This document shows positions 7,300-16,700 of a stretch of 20,217 bases of DNA, one piece after another. Made by a program: the position numbers and the translations under genes. The notes under the pieces were generated by a model that saw nothing but the letters and a program-made list of their open reading frames with translations, searched no databases and had not been told where the DNA came from. The DNA lies in the NCBI GenBank assembly GCA_032718475.1, contig JAUCBJ010005918.1:1-20217 (forward strand). The letters run 5' to 3'. Within the stretch, counting starts at the first letter, position 1. Every line of letters starts with the position of its first letter. Source of the stretch: Nemertoderma westbladi (lineage: Eukaryota > Xenacoelomorpha > Nemertodermatida > Nemertodermatidae).

Positions 7300-8475
7300 G
7301 TAAGTGGAGTCGGACACATCATTACTGTGTATATACTTTTATATAATAATACCAGAGTACGCTACTTATTTCAATGAATGTGTTATACGTTATGCATAAT
7401 AGTAGTACAGGTACTGTAGATAATGAAACGAAAGTCGAGAATTTTCTAAGTCTGTTTCCTGAAATAATGATGAAAATTGTGAGCTAATAAAGTAAAATTT
7501 AATTGGTGGGCGGGTGGGCTGACCTAAGAAGTTTTAGATTAGACAACATTCTGGTGGGCGGGTGGGTTGATATCCGTTGTTGAATGGGTGGGTGGCGGGT
7601 CTAATTAGAGATTGTGGGAGGGGGAGGGGTCAATTAGAATTTAGTTGCAGTTTCAAGTTTCGCTCCTTGGGGGTCTATCACTTGGGAAACATTCTCTGAT
7701 TTTCTGCCAGACCGATTATTTCCAAAATCGAAGAGTCAACTCACGCATGGCCTGGCCATGTTATGCTCGGCCTTTAAGCAAGTAGGTTATAGGTAAAATA
7801 TTTAATTTTTAAAAATTAAATTAAATTAATAGATATATAAGAATTGCCTAGGAAAGCTGCTATTTATGATATTATATATGCTAGGCTCTTATTCTTAATG
7901 TAAATATTTAATATTAAAAATAATAATAAGATTAGTTTTCATTTGTTAGTGAAAATAAGTCAATGTCCTCTTATCACAACCACGTTCTTATCAAAATTAT
8001 ATCAAAAAGACATTTGCATTTCTTTTTATTTTTGTCTACAGCCTTTTCTCCGGTTTAAACTTATACTAAAACTGATGGATAATGGGTTAATAACTTTGTG
8101 TTTATGCTAAACAATAATTATTATTCTAAAGAATTAATATCAATTGAATATAATTTTTGAAATTTACTTCCAACCATTATTCAATGTCATATTGGGCATT
8201 GCTTGCACATTCCGGCTTTACAATAAATAATTGTGAGTTATAAATCAATCCAATATTATACTAAAAAAAGAGAAACAAATGTTCCTATCAATGGATCATT
8301 TCCTTTCTGCTAAATACTGTAAGTAAAATAATATATCACGGTTTGAAAAAATATTTGTTAGTTACATTTTTGCATGTGTTTTGCCGGGATTAATGAAAAC
8401 TTTTTTATCACAACGATATTGGCTATATTTATTTCACAATAATGTATTTATTCACCATAATAATTTTGTTTTTAG
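7300..8475 (+). other. Predicted intron 1, AT-rich, with a G-rich block
   Basis: The intron runs from GTAAGT (7300) to TTGTTTTTAG (8475). It is AT-rich apart from a G-rich block at 7505-7630, where GGTGGGCGGGTGGG occurs twice (7505 and 7553), followed by GGGTGGGTGGCGGG and GGGAGGGGGAGGGG. These tracts could form G-quadruplexes in the sense strand (inference). No other gene is seen in this stretch. Confidence 0.45.
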
Positions 8476-8476
8476 A

Positions 8477-8667
8477 ATGCCTTCGGAGGTAACGCTAAAC
8501 GTTATAAGTGGGAATGTGGAGCGTGCCCATCACCTCCTTGTGACGAGGTATCGTCAAGTTGAGTTGCCCTACGTGAAGGAAGCGGGTGACGATATCGAGG
8601 ACGGCCTCAAGTTATGTGCGGAGGTGCTGCACGTAAAGAAATCCTCGTCCATGATTGTAAAGAAAAA
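8477..8667 (+). CDS. Exon 2 (first coding exon) of the OB-fold-like family gene
   Basis: An acceptor (TTGTTTTTAG) ends at 8475 and an ATG follows one base later, with A at -3. The frame gives MPSEVTLNVISGNVERAHHL, then VELPYVKEAG, IEDGLKLCAEVLHVKKSSS and a lysine-rich end; it stays open to TGA at 8675-8677. Codon use is visibly more GC-rich than the flanks. Exon 3 begins in phase 2, so the donor must leave two bases. The candidates are AAAAA|GTCTGG (8667/8668), which keeps the coding-like tail but is weak, and GAG|GTATCG (8547/8548), which loses about 40 codons. Better-looking GTAAAG sites (8632/8633 and 8656/8657) are in the wrong phase. The 3' border is therefore uncertain. The function is unknown. 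Confidence 0.6.
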
Positions 8668-9456
8668 GTCTGGTTGATTTGGTGCCACGAAATTTTCAAA
8701 ATCAACGCAAACCTACAATCGGATGATATTTTTTAGATTATTGTATTGATATAATCTATTTCCATACTTAATTTAAACAGAATACATACATTTAATATAA
8801 AATAGCATAAATAGTAGAGGAATTGGGTGCCATGGGTAATTTCTCTCATCCCTAGGTCGCGGGTTCATTCCCACAAAGTGTGAATTGTAGTCCATTTTGA
8901 TCATTATTGACTGGGACACCAAAAAAACTCACCAATCTAGTACAATGTAACTCAATTTAATTTACTTGTAACCAGTAATCAAAAAATAATAAAATATTGT
9001 GAGTTATTTTGCTTTTATGGTGTTGCAATTTTTCAACATCAATGCAAAAAACTTTCAACAAAATATACATACACTTTATCAGTTTATTCTAATATTCATA
9101 AGAATAAAAGATGTTTATTATATTTATTATACATTTTTATAAAATGTTCAAATAGGCGTGGCGGCGTGGGAAGGGGACTTTCTATTTCCAGGGGAAAATC
9201 GTAACAGCTGATGACATCCAAAAATAACATTGTAACATTGTAACTTTAGTTTATTGTTTTGGTTAGAATAACATGTCTCTGTAACTTGCACCTTTCCCTT
9301 AATTGATTATTAAACATTGAGGCGGGATATTAATTCGCCGAGGTGGGAGTTTACTACTGTGTCTCAAAAAGATAATTATAATAATATAACGGGGATATTT
9401 ATACTAAACTCATTTGCTGCAATGGATTTATAATTTATGTTATTTTGTTATTTTAG
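8668..9456 (+). other. Predicted intron 2, with SINE-like and satellite-like pieces
   Basis: The stretch is AT-rich and closed in all frames. It contains a tRNA-like box B segment near 8850-8880 and one monomer-like copy of the GTTTATTGTTTTGGTT repeat near 9247-9316. It ends in TTATTTTGTTATTTTAG at 9456, a good acceptor with a T-rich tract. Confidence 0.5.
8828..8885 (+). repeat. Possible tRNA-derived SINE head
   Basis: CCTAGGTCGCGGGTTC followed by ATTCCCAC resembles the variable loop and T arm (Pol III box B) of a tRNA-derived SINE. The upstream part has no clear box A, so this would be a decayed or 5'-truncated copy. Confidence 0.35.
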
Positions 9457-10165
9457 ATGCACCGAGAGTGGTGAGGTGTTTGCCGTTATTGCTAACGACG
9501 ACAAACAGTCGGCAAGGCTGTTTATGGACAGAAGTGTTGGCGTGGGGTCCCAAGTCCACATCATAGACCCTGTTCTCATAGGGAAAGAGAACTCCGACCT
9601 CGTTGTTGTCGGGGTAGACGATATGCTGGTACCGGTAATCCAGCCGTCCAATGTGGAGAAGTTGGCCGTTACTTGGGACCCCGAGTCGACAGCGATGGGT
9701 TCATTCGCTATGAGAGCAACAGCCCTCAACTTGAACCGAATCAAGGTGGTGGAGGACGTCTGTGGTGGGGCACTATGCGACGGGCAGTACGGGAGGGACT
9801 GTCCCTGTCTGGTGTCCTGCCCCACAGTGAAGTGGGGATTCTCTATGGCTGTTAAGCCGGATTTCCTCCAGGCCATAGATCGGGTTGAAGCTGTCACGTC
9901 GCGTCGCTTTCTAAACAGCTTTGTAGGAGGTAGACGCCTCAGCCTGGATGAGGTGCCTCAGTGTCGCGAGTATAGCCGGCAGATGTTAAGGGACCTTAAC
10001 GTCTTGGAGGGGGTTCACTGGATGGTGTCCGGGTGGATGCGGCCATCGTTGAAGGAGGGTGATGAACAAGTCACACTTCCTTCCTACCACATATCATCCA
10101 TCCGGCTGCTGGATTATCCAGTGGGCGTCTTCCCAGTTCGTCCTTTCAATGCTGGACACATATAA
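9457..10165 (+). CDS. Terminal coding exon of an uncharacterised OB-fold-like, Cys-motif protein
   Basis: An acceptor (TATTTTAG) ends at 9456; coding then runs 235 complete codons to TAA at 10163-10165. The first part (CTESGEVFAVIANDDKQSAR, then LFMDRSVGVGSQVHIIDPV) has alternating strands and a G-S-x-V-x-I-x-D-P turn like an OB fold (inference). Next comes VCGGALCDGQYGRDCPC (C-x4-C-x7-C-x-C), shared with the exon at 46-258, then SRRFLNSF. The C-terminal part has WMVSGWMRP and SYHISSIRLL, which looks like a second beta-rich domain. There is no signal peptide or membrane segment in this exon. The exon is much more GC-rich than its flanks and free of stops, so it is probably functional. OB folds bind nucleic acid in many families, but no such role can be claimed here. 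A possible poly(A) signal ATTAAA lies at 10402-10407. Confidence 0.75.
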
Positions 10166-10440
10166 CTCGTCACACATCCCATAGGGGCAGCAGGGCGCAT
10201 AATTAATCAATTATAATCTTTTATTTGTTCTTTATTCTTCGTTTTTCATAGTCCATAGCTTTAAATTGTCCATAGGACCTGCTAGCGTGTTATTAATAAT
10301 TAGTGATGTTTTTGGAATATTTATTTTGTTATTATAGTTTACTTAAAATGAGTTCTACCAAAATCATAATTAATGATCGTATTATATCAGGCCAAATAAG
10401 TATTAAATGTAGTTATGTCACATTTTGTAACACGCCGAGA

Positions 10441-11110
10441 CAGTTTAATGTTTTGCTTTGAAAAATACGCCTCTCTTATCTTTGCTCCTTACCCTCAATT
10501 GGAAATTGGGTCGTTTATTGTTGAAAGGGCCGCTTTTGTTTCCTGTTCATTTATCTTAATTGATATTAAAAACGTTTATTTTTTTGGTTAAAAAATTTCC
10601 TATTCCGTTCTCTTAATTGATATTAAGATAGTTTATTTTTTTGGTTAGAAAACCCCACTTCTGTAATATGCTCCTTACCCTCTGGTAATGAGATCGTTTA
10701 TTGTTTTGGGGTTAGAAAACCCCGCTTCTGTAACCTGTTCCTTTATCTCAATTGGTAACAAGATATCGTTTATTGCATAGGTTAGAAAATGCTGTTTGTG
10801 TAACCCGTTCATTTCCCTCAATTGGTAATGATATCACTTATTATTTTTGTTAGAAAGCCTGCTTCTGTAACCTGTTCCTTTTCCTCAATTGGTAATGGGA
10901 TCGTTTATTGTTTTGGTTGGAATCTGCGGGTTTAGTAATCTGCTAATTTCACTTAATTCATAAGTCGTTTATTGTTTTGGTTGGAATCTGCGGGTTTAGT
11001 AATCTGCTCATTTCCCTTAATTCTTAAGTCGTTTATTGTTTAGGTTAGATAAGGCAATTTCTGTAACGTGTTTCTTTTCATTTTTTTTGGTAACAAGATC
11101 GTTTAATGGC
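10441..11110 (+). repeat. Tandem array of about ten 58-72 bp units
   Basis: Units begin with GTTTATTGTTTTGGTT (or a variant) near 10442, 10513, 10573, 10631, 10696, 10768, 10837, 10903, 10967, 11031 and 11101. A typical unit continues RGAAAACCCCGCTTCTG, TAACCTGTTCCTTT and CTCAATTGGTAATGAGATC. The units at 10903-10966 and 10967-11030 differ by only about three bases, pointing to recent local duplication; the left end is more diverged. The unit is homologous to the inside of the foldback MITEs at 4679-6257 and 18416-18635. The array lies just 3' of the gene ending at 10165. Confidence 0.9.
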
Positions 11111-12194
11111 AATACAATAGCAAATAATCGGCCTGATCTAATAAAGTTGCCTTGATGATCTTAATTGTGTATAATACTTCCGTTATAAATTAATAGTTTA
11201 GTCTAGGTTAAAATACATCTACTTTTGTTTGGCACTTATTTACTATAAGATTTGTAGATTTTTTTTATTTTAGTTTTTGATGTACTTGCAAGATCACCTT
11301 GTTAAATTTAGATAGACGTTATGGAAGGTTGTCTTTTGGTCTTAATTATATATAGTAATTCCGATATATGATATATAATCTTTAAATATAATTGATAATA
11401 ATTTGTTTAATCGAATTGAAAATATATTCCATTGTTTTTATTTATCAATTGACTGCTGCTAACATACCCTGTGGTTATTGTTTTTGTTACTTGAGATCTT
11501 GTCCATTAAATTCTCTATGCACAATATTTTGGGCCCTTGGTCTAGGTATTGCTTCCTTCAGATTGGGAAGGGGCACTCTGAAAACAATAAAAGTTCACCC
11601 ATAAGAAGAAGAAATTAACTCCAAACACACATCTCATAAATCCAAGCAAGGATAAAATATTTGGGTATAATGATTGTGTGAAAACACGTCGTTCCAAATA
11701 TGTCCAAACGTTCAATCTATTTATTACAGCACATGCTTTTTTCCAAATGGAATGTTGATTTCTTTAAAACAGTAAAGATAATTCAAGGAGATGCTCTGTA
11801 AATAACAATTCGTAAAATGTCTAGTATCTTAAGCTATATGATAGTAACTAATGAAAATGGGCTATTATAGTAACATGTGTTTTCTAGAAGTTTTAAATTG
11901 TAAATATGTGTGCTTGTGCAAAAAGTTTGTTTATATTGTAAGGAATTTATTCTATAACAATTCAATTCGAAAACGGCAATGCAGTAAAAACGGTAAAACT
12001 AAAATTAAGATACCGAAAAATATTCCTCTTGGCACATTTTCATATTCATATATATCATATTCATAACTCAGAAGGCTATTTCTTGGCACATATTATAAAC
12101 AACTCATACTATTTCATTTAATCTAGAACAATACCACATTATTTTAATAACTCAGAAGTTGCTATTTCTTCATAAATTAAACAACTCAGAGTTG
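11111..12194. other. AT-rich stretch, no gene seen
   Basis: The region contains only short frames with no recognisable motifs. A less AT-rich patch at about 11460-11600 ends in an AATAAA (11588) but encodes nothing identifiable. Confidence 0.5.
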
Positions 12195-12219
12195 ATATAT
12201 ATATATATATATATATATA
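12195..12219. repeat. (AT)n microsatellite
   Basis: About twelve AT dinucleotides in a row, immediately before the ATGGCCC-rich tract. Confidence 0.95.
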
Positions 12220-12224
12220 AGCTT

Positions 12225-12392
12225 TCCCACTATTAGGGCCACCTTTTAAAGGTCCAATGGCCCTTAAATGGCCTTGGGCTTGGAGCAATGGCCCTAATCC
12301 TACTACGATGGCCCAAAAGGTACACGTCCTCTTAGGGCAAATATGGCCCACCTAGAACAAAATGGCCCAATCTAGGCATAATGGCCCAAAAT
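12225..12392. repeat. ATGGCCC-rich tract
   Basis: The word ATGGCCC (or AATGGCC) recurs about every 15-30 bp from 12256 to 12389, with related words such as AGGGCC in the first units. This is the reverse-strand form of the GGCCATT words in the 46-bp array at 14009-14440, so the two tracts are probably related in inverted orientation. Confidence 0.75.
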
Positions 12393-13239
12393 AAACAATT
12401 ACAAGGAAATTGCCTTTAGTTCTTATGAATTTAACTTGCACCCCTAGCGGTAAACAATAGTATTTATTATCAATTTAATTCTACAGCCAAAAATGCCTTT
12501 GCAGATATTTTAAAAAATATATATATCTACAATAACGCATACAATTCACTTTTAGTGTAATTTCTGATTATGAGTTGTACAATAAGTAGTTTTTAGACGA
12601 TTTTAAGTCTTTCGTTATAGATAATTATTATCACTTATGACCGACAGTCAAAAACGCGGATGTGATTTCTCGAGTTAATGGCGCAAAGTGACCGGAAACA
12701 CAAAATATGTGTTTTTTAGATGATTTAAAAAATTAATTTATTTAAATTTCAAACATTAGTGGCGGTGTTTTCTACCCAAAACAATAAACAATACCTTTTC
12801 ACTAATGGTCAATTTGCGCCACTATTTGGATGTCTCAGCCGTTTGAAGATCGAAACTTGTGCAAACAAAATATGTTAAATTGTAAATAACAATACTGTAA
12901 ATAACAACAGGTTTTAATAAATTCTCACTGACAAGCGATTAAAATTTGTGCTTTTTTAAGAAATAATGTATGACCGTTCGGTACCTCTAGGAAGGATAAC
13001 TTATCACTATTTCGCGTACTATACACTTCATTATTAACATTTTGTCATTGGTGGGGGATTAGTTTATAGACTAGCCTAAATACATCTTACGACCCCTATG
13101 AATTCCATCCCCCACCAGTAATTCATATATTGGAGACATAAATGTAGACGTTTTGCCTCTTACCCTAATGTAACAATTATCTATAGGCCTATTAAATATA
13201 ATGTGAATTTTATCCCGTATTAATTAAATCTAATAACTA
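12393..13239. other. AT-rich stretch with minor inverted repeats, no gene
   Basis: A GGCGCAAAGTGACC segment at about 12680 pairs imperfectly with GGTCAATTTGCGCC at about 12808. GGTGGGGGAT at about 13051 pairs with ATCCCCCACC at about 13109. These may be ends of small decayed MITEs, but no target duplications are evident. Confidence 0.4.
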
Positions 13240-13390
13240 TTTACATCATTGTGTGCAAAGTAGCACTTTGCAGCGTTATGACCCGAGTTTATTTATGTAC
13301 CGAGCGAGCGCAGCGAGGGAGATTTACATCAATAAACAAGGGTCTTTAACGCTGAAAAGTGACCTTTGCAAGCAATGATGTATGTAATTT
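13240..13390. mobile_element. Near-palindromic MITE-like element
   Basis: The two halves pair over about 70 bp: the left half has ACATCATTGTGTGCAAAG then GCAGCGTTATGACCC, and the complement of the right half has TGCAAAGGTCACTTTTCAGC then GTTAAAGACCC. GAGCGAGCGCAGCGAGGG forms the loop. There is no coding capacity. It could be a small foldback transposon. Confidence 0.65.
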
Positions 13391-13955
13391 TGTTACATTA
13401 TGTCAACTTATCAGCGTTCGGTTTGTGAAGAAAGGATTTTATGGATTGCTCATTTATACATTTTAATCATGTACTATATCGAATATAAGTGAAATTTATT
13501 AACAGGTACACTGGTACACAGTATTAATTATACATTTAAATCTAATTAAAGTTTATTGGAAGTTATCTCCTGCTTGGATGTGATAAATCATTAATCCATC
13601 TTGACTATAGTCGACTGAAGCAAACTTATTCACCGTCTGTGTCCGTTCAGTTTTACTGAACACTGTCGTCACTTTCTTTGGTTAATTTAGTGTCTTCTAT
13701 TGGACGTTTCGCCATAATGGATTACAGTACATGTTAAACAATTATTTACATCCAGTAGCTAGTCCCGTCACTGCAAATTGGATAATAAAGCTGCAATCAT
13801 TAACATAAATGGAAATAATACATTCTGGAATACGGTAATTGAAGTTGTTTTGCAACGTTCCGTCCTATAGGCCGCAACGCTGCAAAGTAGTACTTTGCAG
13901 CGTTATGAGTAATTCACCAGAACGCTGTTAAGTTGACATAATGTAACAAAATATA
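13388..13955. repeat. Inverted repeat with a 29-bp palindrome near its right end
   Basis: About 32 bp at 13388-13420 (containing TTACATTATGTCAACTTA) recur inverted at 13920-13952 (TAAGTTGACATAATGTAA). A perfect palindrome with 14-bp arms, AACGCTGCAAAGTA and TACTTTGCAGCGTT around a single G, lies at about 13876-13904. Its half is shared with the palindromic element at 13240-13390. The interior has no ORF. Confidence 0.75.
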
Positions 13956-14008
13956 TTGTAAAAAACATTTTATTTTTTTTATTATTAGATAATCTAAATA
14001 ATATTTGT

Positions 14009-14440
14009 CATTTGGGTGGCTCCAAGGGGACATTGTCTTGTAAGAACCATTATATTTTTTAGTGGCCCTTTATGAACAGTGACTAATTAAGGCCATTTCG
14101 AACTTTTGGCTCAAATGGAACATGGTCTTGCATGGGCCATTGCCTTTTCAAAGGCGGTTGATACAAATTGGCTAATATCGGGCCACATTATAGTTGAGTG
14201 GCTCCAAGCGACACTATCCAATATGGGCCATTTCAGATTTGAATGGCTTTAAGGGAAATTGCCTAATATATATGAAATATATTTCATATTTAAGTGGCTC
14301 TAATGGACAATGTCTTGTAAGAGCCATTTCATTTTTGGGTGGCCCTTTATGAACAGTGTCCAATAGAGGTCATTTTGAATTTTAGTGGCTCCAATGGAAT
14401 ATTGTATTGCATGGGACAATCCTTTTTAAAGGTTTTTATA
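14009..14440 (+). repeat. 46-bp tandem array with 276-bp higher-order period
   Basis: Units start with GTGGCYCC or a variant near 14016, 14062, 14106, 14152, 14198, 14243, 14294, 14339 and 14385, so spacing is close to 46 bp. Each ends near GGGCCATT. The blocks 14009-14155 and 14285-14434 match each other much better than adjacent units do (both contain TGTCTTGTAAG then GGCCCTTTATGAACAGTG), giving a second-level repeat of about 276 bp, i.e. six units. Confidence 0.85.
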
Positions 14441-15001
14441 AATATATTCAAATTAAATTAAACAGTATTAGATAAAGCGGTTTTTTTGTGAGAGACATCC
14501 AGAAGTCCAATTTTTTTTTTGAAAAATAGCTTTTATCATGAGGTTTTTATTCTAGAACATTTAACATTTTGACAGTAAGATTGTAGCTAGAAATTTTGAA
14601 AAACAACAATAAAACAACAAATAATAAACAACAACAATAAAAATTTAAAATTTAAAAAAAAATTTCTTGTTGAAATTACTTTAATCATTGCTTTTATTAT
14701 TTATTAGCTACCATAAATTTTACTAGATATCATGATAATTTAATTGAAAAATTTCAAAAATTTTAAGACCGCGTTTACACTATACTACCGAGTCAAAGTC
14801 AAGGTCAAATTCAAAAGAAAATAAATATAGCTAGCTAGCAATAATAAATAATAATACATTATATAGGCCTAATATAATACATAAGTGCATTCTAGAAAAA
14901 ATTAATTTCATGTGATATGTTTTATAATATATTTGTGATTGTTTACATTTTGTCTTTTAAAACCCTATTAGTACCGGGCTATAAAATGCTGTACAAATAC
15001 C

Positions 15002-15021
15002 GGGGGGGGGGGGGGGGGGGG
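15002..15021 (+). repeat. G20 homopolymer
   Basis: Twenty consecutive G in the assembled sequence. A shorter G11 run lies at 16134-16144. Lengths of such runs are unreliable in assemblies. Confidence 0.95.
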
Positions 15022-15431
15022 TCATATTGAACCCTCCCTCTAAAATCCACAAATATTAACGAAAACGTCTGAATTTACTGGGGTGGTAATATTGCAGCAC
15101 CAAAATTACAAGTAGTGCACAATTTTCACAAAATTTGAAAGTTACATTTTTCGGCTAATTGTTTTTCAAAATAGGTTTTCTGGGGCGCAAAATACATTGG
15201 AAAATATTTGAAAATGATATGATTACCATAAATGGCTGTTTAGTCCTCTATGCGTAGGAAAAAATGAAAAAAACAAGTAACCAGCACTTTTCAGTTAGAA
15301 CACAAAATTTTTAATTCACTTATATGATGCTATAAATTCACATTTTCAGGTTTTCTAGGGCACTGATTCTAATGGAATACATTTCAAATATGCCAGATCA
15401 TTGCTACTTGTATTTTTCGGCGTAATTTGAC

Positions 15432-15820
15432 AAATTTTGGTGCTAGCACCAAATTTCGTACCCATCACCAAAAAGTACAAGTTTGCGATGTCCAGTGCTG
15501 TTTTTATTGATTCCATCGGATTCAGGACCCTCATAAATCCGTATAACAGAACAGAACAGAACAGCCATAAACCTCTAAAATGCAAGAAATAAATTGTCAC
15601 AAGCAATTTTATCTATTGAATGGATTTTCAAAATTTCGTGCTAGCACCAAAATTTGCACACAGCACCGAAAAATACAAGTTTGATACGCTTGGTGCAACT
15701 CGTATATATTTCATCGAAAACAGAACCCCAAAAAACCCCAATTGCGTAAAAAAACAAGTTTCAAACAATCAATTTACAAAATTCACATATTTCAAAATTT
15801 GGTGCAGGCACCAAAATTTG
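15432..15820. repeat. Three palindromic GGTGCTAGCACC blocks
   Basis: TTTGGTGCTAGCACCAAA is a perfect 18-bp palindrome at 15436-15453. Close variants lie at 15631-15655 (one arm mutated) and 15794-15820 (centre CAGG). The first TTAA element has a single one at 5150-5176. Each block is flanked by ACAAGTTTG or CAAACTTGT-like words, so the unit is a larger repeat. Confidence 0.8.
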
Positions 15821-16445
15821 GCACCCGCCGAAAAAAACAAGTTTGAAATTTCTAAATCAATTTATATGTATTCCATCCAATTGCTAAGACCAAAAAACCG
15901 GTGTAAATAAAAAATAGAGATGTTACAATTCATATTTAATGAAATGTAATTTTCAAAAAACGTTTCAAAAAAAGTGCCAAAAGTAGAGTTAAAAAATGGT
16001 GCTATAACTCGAAAAGTACCCAATATTTTTGAAAACAGTTTTCACTACTAGGAATACAATAGATTTTTAGGAAAAGTCATAAAATTTCAGATTCCCAACT
16101 GCGTTTGTTTCAGAATTATAATAAAAAAACCACGGGGGGGGGGGTCATATTGGCCCCCTCCACCCGGGTTTAATAGGGTTAACTTTGACTTTGACTCGGT
16201 AGTGTGAACGCGGCCTAAAAAGTTATTTTATTCATTTTATATACGTATTATATCCATCCCGTTCTTTTTAAATACTAACCAGGCCTTTGTCTAAAAAAAT
16301 ATTTGTTCTAGAACATTAATTTTTTCAAAATAAAATGGCTAAATTTCAAAAAAAATAAATTATCAAAAACTAGCTAGTATATATAATTTGGTGAGGGGTG
16401 TATGCATACTGAAACAGTATCCACTATTTTACAGTCAAAATAGCC

Positions 16446-16600
16446 AAGTTGCTATAAAAGTTTCCGGCCAAGTTGCTGGTGAAGTTGCTGGTAAAGTTGG
16501 CACGTGTAAACATTAAACAGCGATTAAATTAAATTGCTCCAAACACATTGCTAGTTGCCGAGAAAGTTGCTCTAAAAGTTGCCACGTGTAAACAGGCCTT
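16446..16600 (+). repeat. AAGTTGCTGGTG short tandem repeats
   Basis: The 12-bp word AAGTTGCTGGTG or AAGTTGCTGGTA is tandem at 16470-16493, with variants at 16446, 16494, 16569 and 16581. GCACGTGTAAAC occurs at about 16500 and CCACGTGTAAACAGGCC at about 16589. This may be the subterminal part of a MITE whose other end is not recognised. Confidence 0.6.
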
Positions 16601-16700
16601 TAGGACAGGGGGCATTGTTTTGTAGGGGCCATATCCTTTTTAATGGCCTTTTAAGTACATGGTCTAAAGTAGGCCATTTTGCTGCTATTAAAATTCAATA
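16600..16700 (+). repeat. GGCCATT-rich units, same family as 14009-14440
   Basis: Two to three diverged units are present: GGGGGCATTGTTTTGTAGG, then GGCCATATCC, AATGGCC and AGTAGGCCATTTT. The orientation is the same as in the main 46-bp array. Confidence 0.6.

Larger units (their letters stand above)
14957..16182. mobile_element. Second piggyBac-like TTAA element, inverted relative to the first
   Basis: TTAA lies at 14957-14960 and 16179-16182. The ends are CCCTATTAGTACCGGG on the left, after two extra A, and CCCTATTAAACCCGGG read from the right; these resemble CCCCTTCAGTACGGG of the element at 4927-6118. The length, about 1.2 kb, is also similar. The interior 15329-15868 matches 5104-5350 in inverted orientation. 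No transposase frame is present. G-tracts lie near both ends (15002-15021 and 16134-16144), each followed by GGTCATATTG in the same direction, which is unexpected for an inverted-repeat element. Confidence 0.75.
14761..16219. mobile_element. TIR element split by a nested TTAA element
   Basis: The left end TTTTAAGACCGCGTTTACAC and the complement of the right end TTTTAGGCCGCGTTCACAC are inverted repeats, both continuing into ACCGAGTCAAAGTCAA. The left copy has an extra 5 bp (TATAC). Ends of this style are typical of small hAT-like or related MITEs (inference). No target duplication is clear. The interior contains the second TTAA element. Confidence 0.65.

Noticed and set aside
9448-9897. Minus-strand frame of 149 residues
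   Set aside because: Antisense shadow of the terminal exon at 9457-10165, with no homology signals of its own.
11392-11604. 70-residue plus-strand frame ending near an AATAAA
   Set aside because: No recognisable motif and low-complexity start; the poly(A)-like signal is common by chance in AT-rich DNA.
15355-15910. Frames of 83 and 96 residues inside the second TTAA element
   Set aside because: They run over palindromic repeat blocks in AT-rich DNA and show no protein motif.
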